Source of the DNA: Polytrichum commune
Taxonomy: Eukaryota > Streptophyta > Polytrichopsida > Polytrichales > Polytrichaceae
DNA: 64,000 nucleotides
Reading direction: 5' to 3'
Assembly: GCA_950295325.1 (NCBI GenBank)
Contig: OX485805.1
Coordinates: 28,881,501 to 28,945,500 of the forward strand
Under the pieces are notes generated by a model. The model was given only the letters and a program-made list of their open reading frames with translations, did not search any database and was not told the DNA's origin. A program made the position numbers and the translations under genes. Shown one piece after another: positions 43,070-53,557 of this stretch (position 1 is the first letter of the stretch; each line of letters opens with the position of its first letter).

Positions 43070-44036
43070 CAGAGAGACAACCGAACCGACTGAAGGCCAA
43101 GAGTGGCAGCCCAATGGATCGCCCGAGAGAGCGCGCCGCAAGCAGATTGGGTGGTGGCTATGGCGGAGGAGGAAAAATGTGGACGGCCATGGCCAAAACC
43201 TTGTAGTTACGGCAGCTGCTTGGGGATTGGGAATTGTGGGTGGTGGTCCCTCCCAGGCTTGGCTTCTTCTAGGATTCGGTCCAACTCAAGGTTCACCTTC
43301 GGGAATATAGTACATTCTACACGATTCAAGCTGCCATGATTGTTACATCACGGCTTAGGTGTGTCTGGATTTTATAACCATTTGTGGATGGCATCGCGAC
43401 GACTTGTCATCCATTCAATTGCTCAAAGCAAGATGACTCCGCATGATAACCAAATCTCTTCATGACAAAATTTCCCAACCCACAGCTTCATTGATGCCAC
43501 ACCATTGTACTACATCGTCTATTAGTGTGGGTGGACAATTTGCATGGAATTAAGCAATGCGGGCCACACAATTGCCCAATCGAGGTGGACATAATGTAGA
43601 GTGAAAGACTTTAGATCTTCTCCTATTCTTCTTGAAGACTTTCCACCAACATCTAGGACATTAGTTCAAGGACAAGAGTAGCATAAAACAAAACAATCGT
43701 TCAAATCAATCTTCTAGAATTATAACAAATTATGTGATTCACACAAATTTTAAACTACACGGTTTGTGGTATTTAGTGTCACGTATACTATTTGCAAAGG
43801 GCCTTAACTAGACGCCTAGAGGTCTCAAAGTGTCACATTCACTAATTGCCAATGTTCTTCCATTCATCAATATAAGTAACGAAATGTCTACATTATGACA
43901 TTTAGAGTAGCACATTGGGATACTTTAGATTATTGTCGTGCATTTTAGTATGCAAGGGGATGATACTTTGAGCGTACCAATGGCAAGTGTCATGTTTTAC
44001 ATTTTAGTATGCAAGAAGAAGATATTCTAGAGCATA
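43070..44036. other. Left flank of the gypsy insertion; duplicated sequence and 63-bp tandem units
   Basis: 43760-43860 (GTGTCACGTA, TTTGCAAAGG, CCTAGAGGTCTCAA) is similar to 53965-54070. From about 43955 a unit beginning ATTTTAGTATGCAAG and containing AATGGCAAGTGTCAT is repeated, the second unit being split by the gypsy element and continuing at 52932. No gene. Confidence 0.6.
44032..44036 (+). repeat. 5-bp target-site duplication, left of gypsy element
   Basis: gcata, identical to 52932-52936. Confidence 0.85.
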
Positions 44037-45472
44037 TGTGAGCCCAAAAGGGTGCCCACATTTAGTCTTAGACCCTTGAAACGTTAGTTGATGCACTTTG
44101 AAGTAGCATGTTACTTCACAAAAATATAAAAAGAGTGAAATGTTAGTCTTAGAAGTACCATGTTGTAAGAGGCTAGGATGTGAGTTGTTATTGTGTTTTT
44201 ACCTTCGGAAGGATTTGAGTGAATGAGGATAGGTAAGGAGAACTTGGATTGAGTAGTTAGTGAGTAGGCTAGTACAAATGGATGGAGACAACCAAAGTGA
44301 CTCAAGAGGCAAGTGCATTCGAATTGGGATGAATGGAGGATCACATGGAGCGCACAAGTGGACCACCTCATCATGGCCACTTAATGGGGAAGGCCCAAGG
44401 AAGAATGCAAGGTGGAGGATAAGCAAATTCTCAAAGCACCAATCAAATCACGAGTTAAGCATCGTGGTTTGAATTAAGTGGTGAGCGACGATTTGGGAAA
44501 GTAAGGGGAGAAAGTTATGGCGGCGGAAAGCGAAGGAGGCTAAGTTTGGGTTGAAGCATCCCAAGTTTGGTAAAGTGTGGTAGGTAGAAAGCCAAGGCTA
44601 GTTAAATGTTCGAATTAGGATCCTTGTTGATCATTTGAGGGAGGAAGGCTTAGAAGATAGGATTGGCGCCTACTAAGTAGGAGGAAATCTCAAGGGCTTA
44701 TCGTGAGCCTTGAGGGTGCTCACCCCCTCAAGCTTACTATATAATCCCTCATTCTTCCCTCACTCATCCTCTCTTTCCTTTGTGCTCCAAGGCACCCCAC
44801 GAGTTATAAGTGTGGGTGTGGGAAGCCATATTGGAGCACATGTGTGTGCTTAGTTTTTAGTTTGAGAGCCAAGGCTTGTTAGCCTTGAAGAGGGCTTGAC
44901 CTCTTGGTAGAATTAGTGTTGACGTGAAGGATTTTAAAGTTAATTCATGATTCCAATTTGTGGTACTTTAAGTTCATGTTTTGAATACACGTGGTTGCAA
45001 GTTCCATGTTTAAGAGTTGAGCACTTGATGTTGTGATGAGTGCAAAAATATACTTGTGTGGATTAGTTAGTCTTAGTGAAGTTAGGAAATTCTCTCTCCC
45101 CCTCTCCTCTCTAGGATTTTAGGATTTTAGGATTAGAGAAGAATTGTGTGATTAGAAAGGGGTTGTTAGTAGAATTAGGGAAATTAGGTAGGAAGATTAG
45201 TTAAGGGCTTGAATAATTAGTGAGGTAGTTGGGGATTACAACTACAAAGTTGTGGGTTCATGAAGGAGCTGGGTTTATGAAGGAGCTGGGTTTGTTTAGT
45301 TAGAAAGTAAAGAGCTGGGTTTATGAAGGAGCTAGTTAAATCCAAGACCACTTGAAGGGTGAACCTTGCACTATGGACTCATCCAAGTCCAAATCCAATA
45401 CCGCGGAGGAATGTGAGCCCAAACCCACTACTCGGACTACGGACGCTTAAGGGTGGGGGGTTTGGCCTCACA
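44037..45472 (+). repeat. Left LTR, inverted relative to the right LTR
   Basis: TGTGAGCCC at 44037 to CCTCACA at 45472. TATATAA at 44738-44744 is a promoter-like site directed to the right, into the antisense strand of gag-pol. At least one substitution distinguishes it from the right LTR (C at 44989, T expected from 51980). The small frames within are not genes. Confidence 0.9.
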
Positions 45473-45543
45473 TAATTGGTGTTAATTGGCGACCATCGGG
45501 GGATGAATCCAAACATCTCTTGCTCCAAGGGTAAGTTGCCTAG

Positions 45544-48500
45544 TCAAGCTCGGTACTCCTTACATCTACTTCCCGATGTACGGGTAGGAAAGAGCTCACC
45601 ATTCAACGTTTCCAATTGAATTGAATTATTAGGAAAGACCTCATAGACAAGGTAAGGTCCTAACCATACCGCATTGAATTTCGCCGGAAATTCAAGCTTT
45701 CGTGCGTCTTGAATCATGACCATCATTCCCGGTGTTAGGGCCCTTCTCTTATGTCGTTTGTCGAAAGTAATCTTTCTCCTTCTTTGGATTGCCTCAATAT
45801 GTTGAGCCGCCATTCTCCTCCCTTCGTCAAGTGCTTCCAAATCGGTTAGTCGATTTCGTAAGGATTGACTTTCGGTAAGTCTCGTACTCACGGCCACCCT
45901 AAGTGACTCGACTTCATATTCGATTGGTAGTGTCGCTTCAAGACCATAGACTAAGGAAAATGGTGTAGCACGCGTAGTTACCTTATAGGTTGTACGGTAT
46001 GCCCAAAGTGCCGCCGTTAGTTTCGTATCCCAATCCCGCTTCGAGTCTATAACCGTCTTGCGTAGTATACTCACCAAAATTTCGTTAACCCTTTCCGTTT
46101 GTCCATTGGTTTGTGGGTGGTAGGGAGTAGTCTTCCGGTGATCAATTTTAAATTTCTCTGTCATCTCTCGAATCAAGTCATTCAAAAAGTGAGTACCCCT
46201 ATCGCTTACTAGGATCTTCGGCACCCCGAACCGCGAAATTATGTTTTCGTACATAAATGTTGCCGCGTGTTCCGCCGTGTCGGTCTTCACCGCTTTGGCT
46301 TCCGCCCACTTGGTGAGGTACTCGGTTGCCACCACAATATATTTCATTCCTTTTGAAGATTGGGGATGGACCTCACCCACATAGTCGATGCCCCATTTTT
46401 CGAAAGGAATTAAGGGTAATGATACATGTAAAGGCATCTCCATTCTAAGGTCGTCTCGGGCATACCGTTGGCAAGCGTCGCATTTCCTTACATAGTCATG
46501 GGCGTCCTTGAATAGTGTAGGCCAAAAGTAGCCCGCTCTAAGTATTTTTTGCCCGGTGAGTTGACCCGAGAAGTGACCGCCGCAAGCGCTATCGTGGCAA
46601 GCGATTAAAATCGCTTCAACCTCCGTTTTTGACACGCATCGTCGTAAAATACCATCGGACCCCCTTCTAAACAACCTATGGCCCACTACAACAAATTGCC
46701 TACTATTTACCCTCACCTTCCTTCTCTCTTCTTTTGTCCACTCTTTGGGCAACTTGTGGGTTGTTAGAAATTCCACTATGCCCGCATACCACTCCGGTGT
46801 AGAAGTGACCACAAAGAAGCTATCATCTACTAACATATCATTTACCGGATTTTTTCCTATCTCCTCCGACAACCTAGACAAGTGGTCCGCTTGTAAATGC
46901 ATCCTCCTCTCCTTTTGTCTAATTGGCCTCGCCCCCGGAATTAAAGGAATCCGGTGCTCTACCATTTCCCTAGGAATTCCCTTAAGCTCATCGTAGGACC
47001 ATGCAAAAGTATCACTAAACTCATCCACCAAATTGCTATACTCCCTAACCTCTTTCTCCCCCAATTTGGAGCCCATCTTCATTTGTCGGGTTTTTCCATT
47101 CTTTAATTTCACATCCACGTACCGCCAATCCGCTTCCGACACATGTGCTTGTTCCTCTTTGTTCCGATACCAATCGGAAGGCACATTGGGGTAATCTTTC
47201 ACATCTTGACCTACAACTATCCCCGTAGACGTGGTCTTGAAATGTAAAGGCTCCTCCAATTTCGATGACTCAATAATCACATCCTCCTCTTGAGTCCCAT
47301 CTACATGAATTAAACTAACCTCACCCTCTTCCACGTCATCTACCCAAGGTGTTAACCCACCGCTAACCCACTCTTCCTCGGTGAGCACCTCACATGGCTC
47401 CAACAATGAGCCCTCTCCTAAACTAACACTAGGAAATTCACTCCCTAAGCCTACTTGGTGAAATGTAACCATTACATCAACCTCGGACTCGGGGTACTCC
47501 CTTAGCCATTGGGCATAATCCCCATTATCCCCATAATTGTAAAAATTAGGACCTAGACTTCCCGAGCCCGAATCTATAACAACCCTTTGACCTTCGGGAT
47601 GGACGACTCCCACCAATGCCTTGCCAATCTCATTCTCGTTTAAGTCATCAATTTCCTTCTCCAATGGCAAATACATCTCCTTCTTCATCCATCCTTCTAA
47701 TGAACCAATGGACACTATGACCCTATTACCCTCCGGACCATAAGTGATGGATGGTTTAGGTCCACCCCAATTGACCATAGCATTCGCCATCCGCAACCAA
47801 GGCCTACCTAGCAAAATGGGGAAGGTGTCCTTGTTGGAGTGCATTTTAATGACATGGAAGGTGACCAAGTACTCCTCACCTCCCGTAGTCATTCTACAAT
47901 CCTTGATCATCCCCAAAGGCGTAGTCGAACTTTGATTTGCCATATTTATGACCAAAGGTGAAGGCCCCGTGAGTCCAAGTCCCAATTTTTTCATAGTATC
48001 CTCCGGTAGTATATTTAGACTACTCCCTCCGTCGACTAGCACATTAGGAACCACCTTATCTACTATAACAACTTCTATTTCTATAGCTTTCACGTCTCTT
48101 CCACCTTGTGATTGGATCCTAGCGGCTATTTTAGCTTTCACCTTCCTCATCCTCTTGTGTACCGGCATTCCCTCCTTTAATGTTTTCCTTGCCGTGGGTG
48201 AAATTTCCAATAGTTGGCCGAAAGTAATATCCGCCTTGAGTGTACTAAGGTCCGCCCACAAGTCGTACCCGGTAGATCTTTCCACCTTAGAATTACCCAC
48301 TACGTCGAATTCGTCTACGGGAACCCCCGGTCCTTCCCATTCACCCACATCGCTATTATCCAAGTCATGTACCGCATTAGTCCTCTCCCTATCTTGTAAA
48401 ATTATATTTTCCCTCTCCACATCCTTAGTAGCTCTTCTAGCTACCCTATCCAACTCGGAGAGATTAATCTCTTCATCCGAAGAGTAATTTCCTTGCTCTC

Positions 48501-50586
48501 CTATTCCTACCTCCAACGGGGCATCCCCTCTCCTAGCCCTAGTAGTTACCGCTAGTGCAGGTGCTTCTTCAACCACACCCTTACCCTTCACTAACTCATA
48601 TGTAATAGCATTGGTGTGAGGAGGCCATTGACTTTGCTCCTCTCCAATTCTCGTTGGGAGAGGAAGCATGTCATCACATGTGGCCTCCAACACTCCATCC
48701 ATGAACCTAACATCTTGGGAGTTAGATGGTCCCGGATCCGTTGGAGGCGCTTGTCTCCCGTTACTACCATTAGGTGGAACTCCTTGTCTATTTTGTATTG
48801 GAATGTAACCGGTTGTAGTTTGCAAGCCCGCCGGTGGATGAAAAGTTTGCCTAGCATTACTATGGTCATAGTATAAGTTAGGTGGCCTAAGTTCATTGGC
48901 CGGTACTCCTTGTGGCCTAGCACCTCGCATATTATCCCTTGCTTGTTGTTGTGGATTAGCCACCGGGTAAGGGACATTAATTATTTTGTCCGGTTGGCGA
49001 CACGTATCCGAGGGATGACTTCCTCCACAATTGCTACAATTAAACTCTTGACCTTCGGACCAACATTGTCCTTGAGCGTGCCACCTTCCACAAAAGGGAT
49101 GAAATTCCTTCTTCTCTAAATTTTGGCCACCTTGCCCTCTAGGTTGTGGTCCTCTATTGCTTCCATTTCCATAGTGAGGTGGCGCTTGACCTCGTTGATT
49201 TTGTTGAGGTGGGTTACCGTTTCCTCTTTGGTCACGGTTTTGTCCACTTCTACAAAATTGACGCGTGTGGCCCGGTTGGCCACATTGGACACACCATAAT
49301 CCGGAAGAATGCCTACCCGACTCAACCGGGGGTGGAGGCCCCGGTTGTTGACTCCGGATCATTAATGACATTTGATCCGTGAGGCTTTGCATTTGTTTTA
49401 TCATAGCCTCTTGGAATCCTAGTTGGCTAGCACCTAGTCTTCTCTCAACCTCCTCCAAGTGTGGATCCGTTCTAGGGGCCGGTAGTGCCAAAAGAGGTGC
49501 CGGTTCCCTAACCGCTAAAGGTCGGGGACCGGTGTCCACAATGGCATATGGAATTTGGTTCTCATACTTAGCGGGTTCTACCGCTACCACCCTAGGGCGT
49601 ATGGGGATGAATTGTGGGATCAATTCATCCTCCCTTCTCCATAGCCTTTCGTGATCTTTATCCAAGTTTTCAATATCTCTAGCCGCACGCTTGGCATCCG
49701 CCAAGGTCAAGGGATTCCTTTCTAGAACACCCCTAATAGTTCCGGACTTAAAAAACCCTTGAATGAAAAATTGCTTTAGCGTGTCGTCGTTGAGCATGGT
49801 ACCCACAAATCTAGTGCACACTAAATCAAACCTCCTAATGTAAGCCGAAATTTCTTCCTCCCTTCCTTGCTTCAATGACGACAATGCCCTTAATGCGGTA
49901 CTTTGACCCACTTCCGGCCTAAATTCGTTAAGAAACTCCCTTTGTAATTGTTCCCATCCCCTAAAATGTCCCTCGGCATGATCCCGATACCATTCATAGG
50001 CTTCCCCCTCTAGAGTGGTAGGAAACCACACTAACCAATAACCCGGGTCGGTTATGAGGAAGCTAGCCAACCGTTCGATATACCGTTCCATGTGCCGAGA
50101 GGGGTCCTCATCCTTGGTCCCATAAAATTTAGGGAGATGAGATGGCATATCCATCGCCGCTAAATTTTGTGGAACCACAATTGGTAGGCCTCTTGGCCTA
50201 ACCAATGGGTCTATTGGAGGTATAGGAGGTATGGGCGGAATTGGGGGTATGGGTGGTGGATCCATCCCCCGTTCCTCGGCCATGGTGACCGGTGAACTAT
50301 TCAACAATCCCCTATCAACTTCTACCGGGAATTCTTCTCTAAGTGTGTAATTTTCCGAAGAAGTTTCACCACTCAATTTGGAGGGAGTGATCTCCTCTTC
50401 AAGTTGAGCTCCAAGTTCTAAGGTGTCTAGAATTGACCTAGTCCTAGGTTCGACGTTCAAACAACTCTCTATTCTAACATTATCTTGTTCTAATCTATCA
50501 CTGATTTTAGAGGACCGCCTCTTTCGAGTAGATTTCTCTAGTCCTACTATCAAACTTGGTTTTTGTGAGCGAGTCCTACCTTGCAT
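45544..50586 (-). CDS. Gag-protease-integrase polyprotein, in-frame deletion of RT and RNase H
   Basis: ATG at 50586, 1,680 codons without a stop. A proline repeat (IPPIPPIPP) lies near residue 115. The Retrotrans_gag domain is at about 160-290 (DPGYWLVWFPTTLEGEAYEW, FLNEFRPEVGQ). The CCHC knuckle CVQCGQPGHTRQFC is near 432, and a second Cys-rich stretch (CSNCGGSHPSDTC) near 520. An aspartic-protease-like VDGGSSLNIL is near 850. At about 1228 the pre-RT segment ARPIRQKERRM joins directly to QADHLSRL, which is normally the end of RNase H, so the YxDD core is gone. Integrase is complete: HDSACGGHFS..CDACQ zinc site (1330-1368), WGIDYVG, VSDRGTHF and NGQTERVNE supply D, D, E (about 1399, 1462, 1495). 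No chromodomain. Confidence 0.9.
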   Translation of the reverse strand: MQGRTRSQKPSLIVGLEKSTRKRRSSKISDRLEQDNVRIESCLNVEPRTRSILDTLELGAQLEEEITPSKLSGETSSENYTLREEFPVEVDRGLLNSSPVTMAEERGMDPPPIPPIPPIPPIPPIDPLVRPRGLPIVVPQNLAAMDMPSHLPKFYGTKDEDPSRHMERYIERLASFLITDPGYWLVWFPTTLEGEAYEWYRDHAEGHFRGWEQLQREFLNEFRPEVGQSTALRALSSLKQGREEEISAYIRRFDLVCTRFVGTMLNDDTLKQFFIQGFFKSGTIRGVLERNPLTLADAKRAARDIENLDKDHERLWRREDELIPQFIPIRPRVVAVEPAKYENQIPYAIVDTGPRPLAVREPAPLLALPAPRTDPHLEEVERRLGASQLGFQEAMIKQMQSLTDQMSLMIRSQQPGPPPPVESGRHSSGLWCVQCGQPGHTRQFCRSGQNRDQRGNGNPPQQNQRGQAPPHYGNGSNRGPQPRGQGGQNLEKKEFHPFCGRWHAQGQCWSEGQEFNCSNCGGSHPSDTCRQPDKIINVPYPVANPQQQARDNMRGARPQGVPANELRPPNLYYDHSNARQTFHPPAGLQTTTGYIPIQNRQGVPPNGSNGRQAPPTDPGPSNSQDVRFMDGVLEATCDDMLPLPTRIGEEQSQWPPHTNAITYELVKGKGVVEEAPALAVTTRARRGDAPLEVGIGEQGNYSSDEEINLSELDRVARRATKDVERENIILQDRERTNAVHDLDNSDVGEWEGPGVPVDEFDVVGNSKVERSTGYDLWADLSTLKADITFGQLLEISPTARKTLKEGMPVHKRMRKVKAKIAARIQSQGGRDVKAIEIEVVIVDKVVPNVLVDGGSSLNILPEDTMKKLGLGLTGPSPLVINMANQSSTTPLGMIKDCRMTTGGEEYLVTFHVIKMHSNKDTFPILLGRPWLRMANAMVNWGGPKPSITYGPEGNRVIVSIGSLEGWMKKEMYLPLEKEIDDLNENEIGKALVGVVHPEGQRVVIDSGSGSLGPNFYNYGDNGDYAQWLREYPESEVDVMVTFHQVGLGSEFPSVSLGEGSLLEPCEVLTEEEWVSGGLTPWVDDVEEGEVSLIHVDGTQEEDVIIESSKLEEPLHFKTTSTGIVVGQDVKDYPNVPSDWYRNKEEQAHVSEADWRYVDVKLKNGKTRQMKMGSKLGEKEVREYSNLVDEFSDTFAWSYDELKGIPREMVEHRIPLIPGARPIRQKERRMHLQADHLSRLSEEIGKNPVNDMLVDDSFFVVTSTPEWYAGIVEFLTTHKLPKEWTKEERRKVRVNSRQFVVVGHRLFRRGSDGILRRCVSKTEVEAILIACHDSACGGHFSGQLTGQKILRAGYFWPTLFKDAHDYVRKCDACQRYARDDLRMEMPLHVSLPLIPFEKWGIDYVGEVHPQSSKGMKYIVVATEYLTKWAEAKAVKTDTAEHAATFMYENIISRFGVPKILVSDRGTHFLNDLIREMTEKFKIDHRKTTPYHPQTNGQTERVNEILVSILRKTVIDSKRDWDTKLTAALWAYRTTYKVTTRATPFSLVYGLEATLPIEYEVESLRVAVSTRLTESQSLRNRLTDLEALDEGRRMAAQHIEAIQRRRKITFDKRHKRRALTPGMMVMIQDARKLEFPAKFNAVWLGPYLVYEVFPNNSIQLETLNGELFPTRTSGSRCKEYRA

Positions 50587-51495
50587 TCCATAAGAATCGA
50601 TCGACCCTCACTTGACCACACATAATCCTAGCAATTCCCCTCTTAATATTTTCACTTGTCTTGGTGTGGTTATAATTTTTTTAGGAGGTGAGGAAAAGAA
50701 CCTGCAAGCCCACTTAGGTGAAAGAATCCCAATAGGGGATAGGCATGTTCATGTTAATTTTTTGGTTAAGTCGGAGCATCACCTCCGCACCTTCCCGCAA
50801 ATTAACACTCACCACAATACCGATTGTGAGGGGGTGACCTTCCGAGTAGATTATGTTAAAAGTCGAGGCTTCACCCTTCAACTTCTCACACCATCCACAA
50901 TTTGGGAATTACCCTCTACAACGGATAACAACAATCACGAGTACAAAAGGCATTCCTTAATTAGTTAATGAGTTCACTTTGAAGAAATAAACATACCTTG
51001 AGCAATCGCATCCCCCTGTGAGTTAGCACTCCCCTCAATCGTGACTCAATGTAACAACACCATAAACTTTGTGAAATATTAATTTAATCTAGAGCATGAA
51101 ATGACAACTCCCAAAACTTTGAGACTCACCCCGAGGTGAGTGTCAAAGTTCAATGTCCTAAGGTGAATTTACCCTCTAATGTTTTAATGAGCTACTCGGT
51201 TATAGGTTCCTTTTAAGTTCTTAGCAAATCCCCAAAAAGGTTGAGGACGTACCTTCGCCGCGCTCCTTCCTCAAAAATGAATTTGCGTAATTGACAATGC
51301 AATTCATTCCAAGGAATAGTTGAAATACAATGAATTCAAATGTAACCCAAAGAGAGAATACTTACCGAGTTTCGGGTGCTCCTTCCCTTCTCTCAAGTTT
51401 GTGTCTCCAATTTTTCCTAGTTGCCTCCAAGTCTCCTAGTCGCCTCCAAGTCTTGTAACTACCTTCCGCTTCGCTCCCGGCGGACGCACCAATTA
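50587..51495 (-). other. Gypsy 5' leader and primer-binding site
   Basis: About 900 bp between the 5' LTR and gag, without a supported gene. The primer-binding site TGGTGCGTCCGCCGGGAGCG (minus strand, 51491 down to 51472) starts with TGG, as needed for pairing with a tRNA CCA end. The tRNA is not assigned. Only TGGTG of this is found beside the left LTR. Confidence 0.7.
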
Positions 51496-52931
51496 TGTGA
51501 GGCCAAACCCCCCACCCTTAAGCGTCCGTAGTCCGAGTAGTGGGTTTGGGCTCACATTCCTCCGCGGTATTGGATTTGGACTTGGATGAGTCCATAGTGC
51601 AAGGTTCACCCTTCAAGTGGTCTTGGATTTAACTAGCTCCTTCATAAACCCAGCTCTTTACTTTCTAACTAAACAAACCCAGCTCCTTCATAAACCCAGC
51701 TCCTTCATGAACCCACAACTTTGTAGTTGTAATCCCCAACTACCTCACTAATTATTCAAGCCCTTAACTAATCTTCCTACCTAATTTCCCTAATTCTACT
51801 AACAACCCCTTTCTAATCACACAATTCTTCTCTAATCCTAAAATCCTAAAATCCTAGAGAGGAGAGGGGGAGAGAGAATTTCCTAACTTCACTAAGACTA
51901 ACTAATCCACACAAGTATATTTTTGCACTCATCACAACATCAAGTGCTCAACTCTTAAACATGGAACTTGCAACCACGTATATTCAAAACATGAACTTAA
52001 AGTACCACAAATTGGAATCATGAATTAACTTTAAAATCCTTCACGTCAACACTAATTCTACCAAGAGGTCAAGCCCTCTTCAAGGCTAACAAGCCTTGGC
52101 TCTCAAACTAAAAACTAAGCACACACATGTGCTCCAATATGGCTTCCCACACCCACACTTATAACTCGTGGGGTGCCTTGGAGCACAAAGGAAAGAGAGG
52201 ATGAGTGAGGGAAGAATGAGGGATTATATAGTAAGCTTGAGGGGGTGAGCACCCTCAAGGCTCACGATAAGCCCTTGAGATTTCCTCCTACTTAGTAGGC
52301 GCCAATCCTATCTTCTAAGCCTTCCTCCCTCAAATGATCAACAAGGATCCTAATTCGAACATTTAACTAGCCTTGGCTTTCTACCTACCACACTTTACCA
52401 AACTTGGGATGCTTCAACCCAAACTTAGCCTCCTTCGCTTTCCGCCGCCATAACTTTCTCCCCTTACTTTCCCAAATCGTCGCTCACCACTTAATTCAAA
52501 CCACGATGCTTAACTCGTGATTTGATTGGTGCTTTGAGAATTTGCTTATCCTCCACCTTGCATTCTTCCTTGGGCCTTCCCCATTAAGTGGCCATGATGA
52601 GGTGGTCCACTTGTGCGCTCCATGTGATCCTCCATTCATCCCAATTCGAATGCACTTGCCTCTTGAGTCACTTTGGTTGTCTCCATCCATTTGTACTAGC
52701 CTACTCACTAACTACTCAATCCAAGTTCTCCTTACCTATCCTCATTCACTCAAATCCTTCCGAAGGTAAAAACACAATAACAACTCACATCCTAGCCTCT
52801 TACAACATGGTACTTCTAAGACTAACATTTCACTCTTTTTATATTTTTGTGAAGTAACATGCTACTTCAAAGTGCATCAACTAACGTTTCAAGGGTCTAA
52901 GACTAAATGTGGGCACCCTTTTGGGCTCACA
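51496..52931 (-). repeat. Right LTR (functional 5' LTR of the minus-strand element)
   Basis: On the minus strand it begins TGTGAGCCC at 52931 and ends CCTCACA at 51496. The TATATAA-like site at 52224-52230 points into gag-pol. Confidence 0.9.
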
Positions 52932-52936
52932 GCATA
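52932..52936 (+). repeat. 5-bp target-site duplication, right of gypsy element
   Basis: gcata, identical to 44032-44036. Joining the flanks over one copy restores GAGCATACTAATGGCAAG, matching the neighbouring tandem unit GAGCGTACCAATGGCAAG. Confidence 0.85.
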
Positions 52937-53252
52937 CTAATGGCAAGTGTCATTTGTGTACACTTTAGTCAATTTGTAGACCACTATGGAAATAGACATC
53001 CACCTCATACCACTATTGAACATCCTCATGCCAAGATACTAGGAAGCACACTTGAACGCCAAGTGTCATGAGACGACACTTATGGTGAAGTTGTTAATCA
53101 TCAGTGTAACCTAGGATATGCCCTAAAATAGGGTAAATAACACTATTACGCATGTGATATTAAATACCATAAGATGTGTAGAGCTCTAATGCGGGTTGAC
53201 ACATAACTTTGTCAACATTCATTCTCATTGCAAGAATTTGTGTAGGTTCAAC

Positions 53253-53557
53253 ACTACACTAAATATGATATTTAGTGTTTCATTAGATTTAGTGTTTTAC
53301 CACCCTACTTTGCTCAACACTAATTTTCAATTCTTTGATAATTAGTGTTAGACATAAATGCGTTGCCGCCGCCTTCCTTGTTGCCACCTCTTTCCTACTA
53401 AACACTAAATTCGTGCATGTAACTTTCACATATTAACATAGATGATATTTAGTGTTTGAGTTTACATTTAATGTTACTTACTTTCATAGGGTTAGTGATA
53501 TTTAGTATAGTGTTCGTATTTAGTGTATCTAACACTAAATATCATATTTAGTGTAGT
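53253..53557. mobile_element. MITE with CTACACTAAATA terminal inverted repeats, copy 2
   Basis: 305 bp. ACTACACTAAATATGATATT at the left is repeated as a perfect inverted copy of about 27 bp at the right (to 53557). Internal TTAGTGTT motifs as in copy 1. No clear TSD. Confidence 0.8.

Larger units (their letters stand above)
44037..52931 (-). mobile_element. Ty3/gypsy-type retrotransposon with inverted LTRs and no RT/RNase H core
   Basis: 8,895 bp flanked by the perfect TSD gcata. The LTRs are 1,436 bp each, near identical, but in inverted orientation: the left one reads TGTGAGCCC..GGCCTCACA on the plus strand (44037-45472), the right one does so on the minus strand (51496-52931). Each is followed inward by the same nine bases TAATTGGTG. 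The minus-strand gag-protease-integrase frame (45544-50586) is intact but lacks RT and RNase H. The primer-binding site lies beside the right LTR, so that one is the 5' LTR. The element is therefore non-autonomous and structurally abnormal, though young. Confidence 0.88.

Noticed and set aside
44037-52931. Mirror-image small frames of 70, 75 and 89 codons at both ends
   Set aside because: They occur in both LTR copies at symmetric positions and lack any domain; they are chance frames in the LTR.
44037-52931. A classic foldback or DNA transposon with 1.4-kb terminal inverted repeats
   Set aside because: The termini have LTR structure (TG..CA, TATA, adjacent primer-binding site), a 5-bp TSD and a gag-integrase gene, so it is an LTR element in abnormal arrangement.
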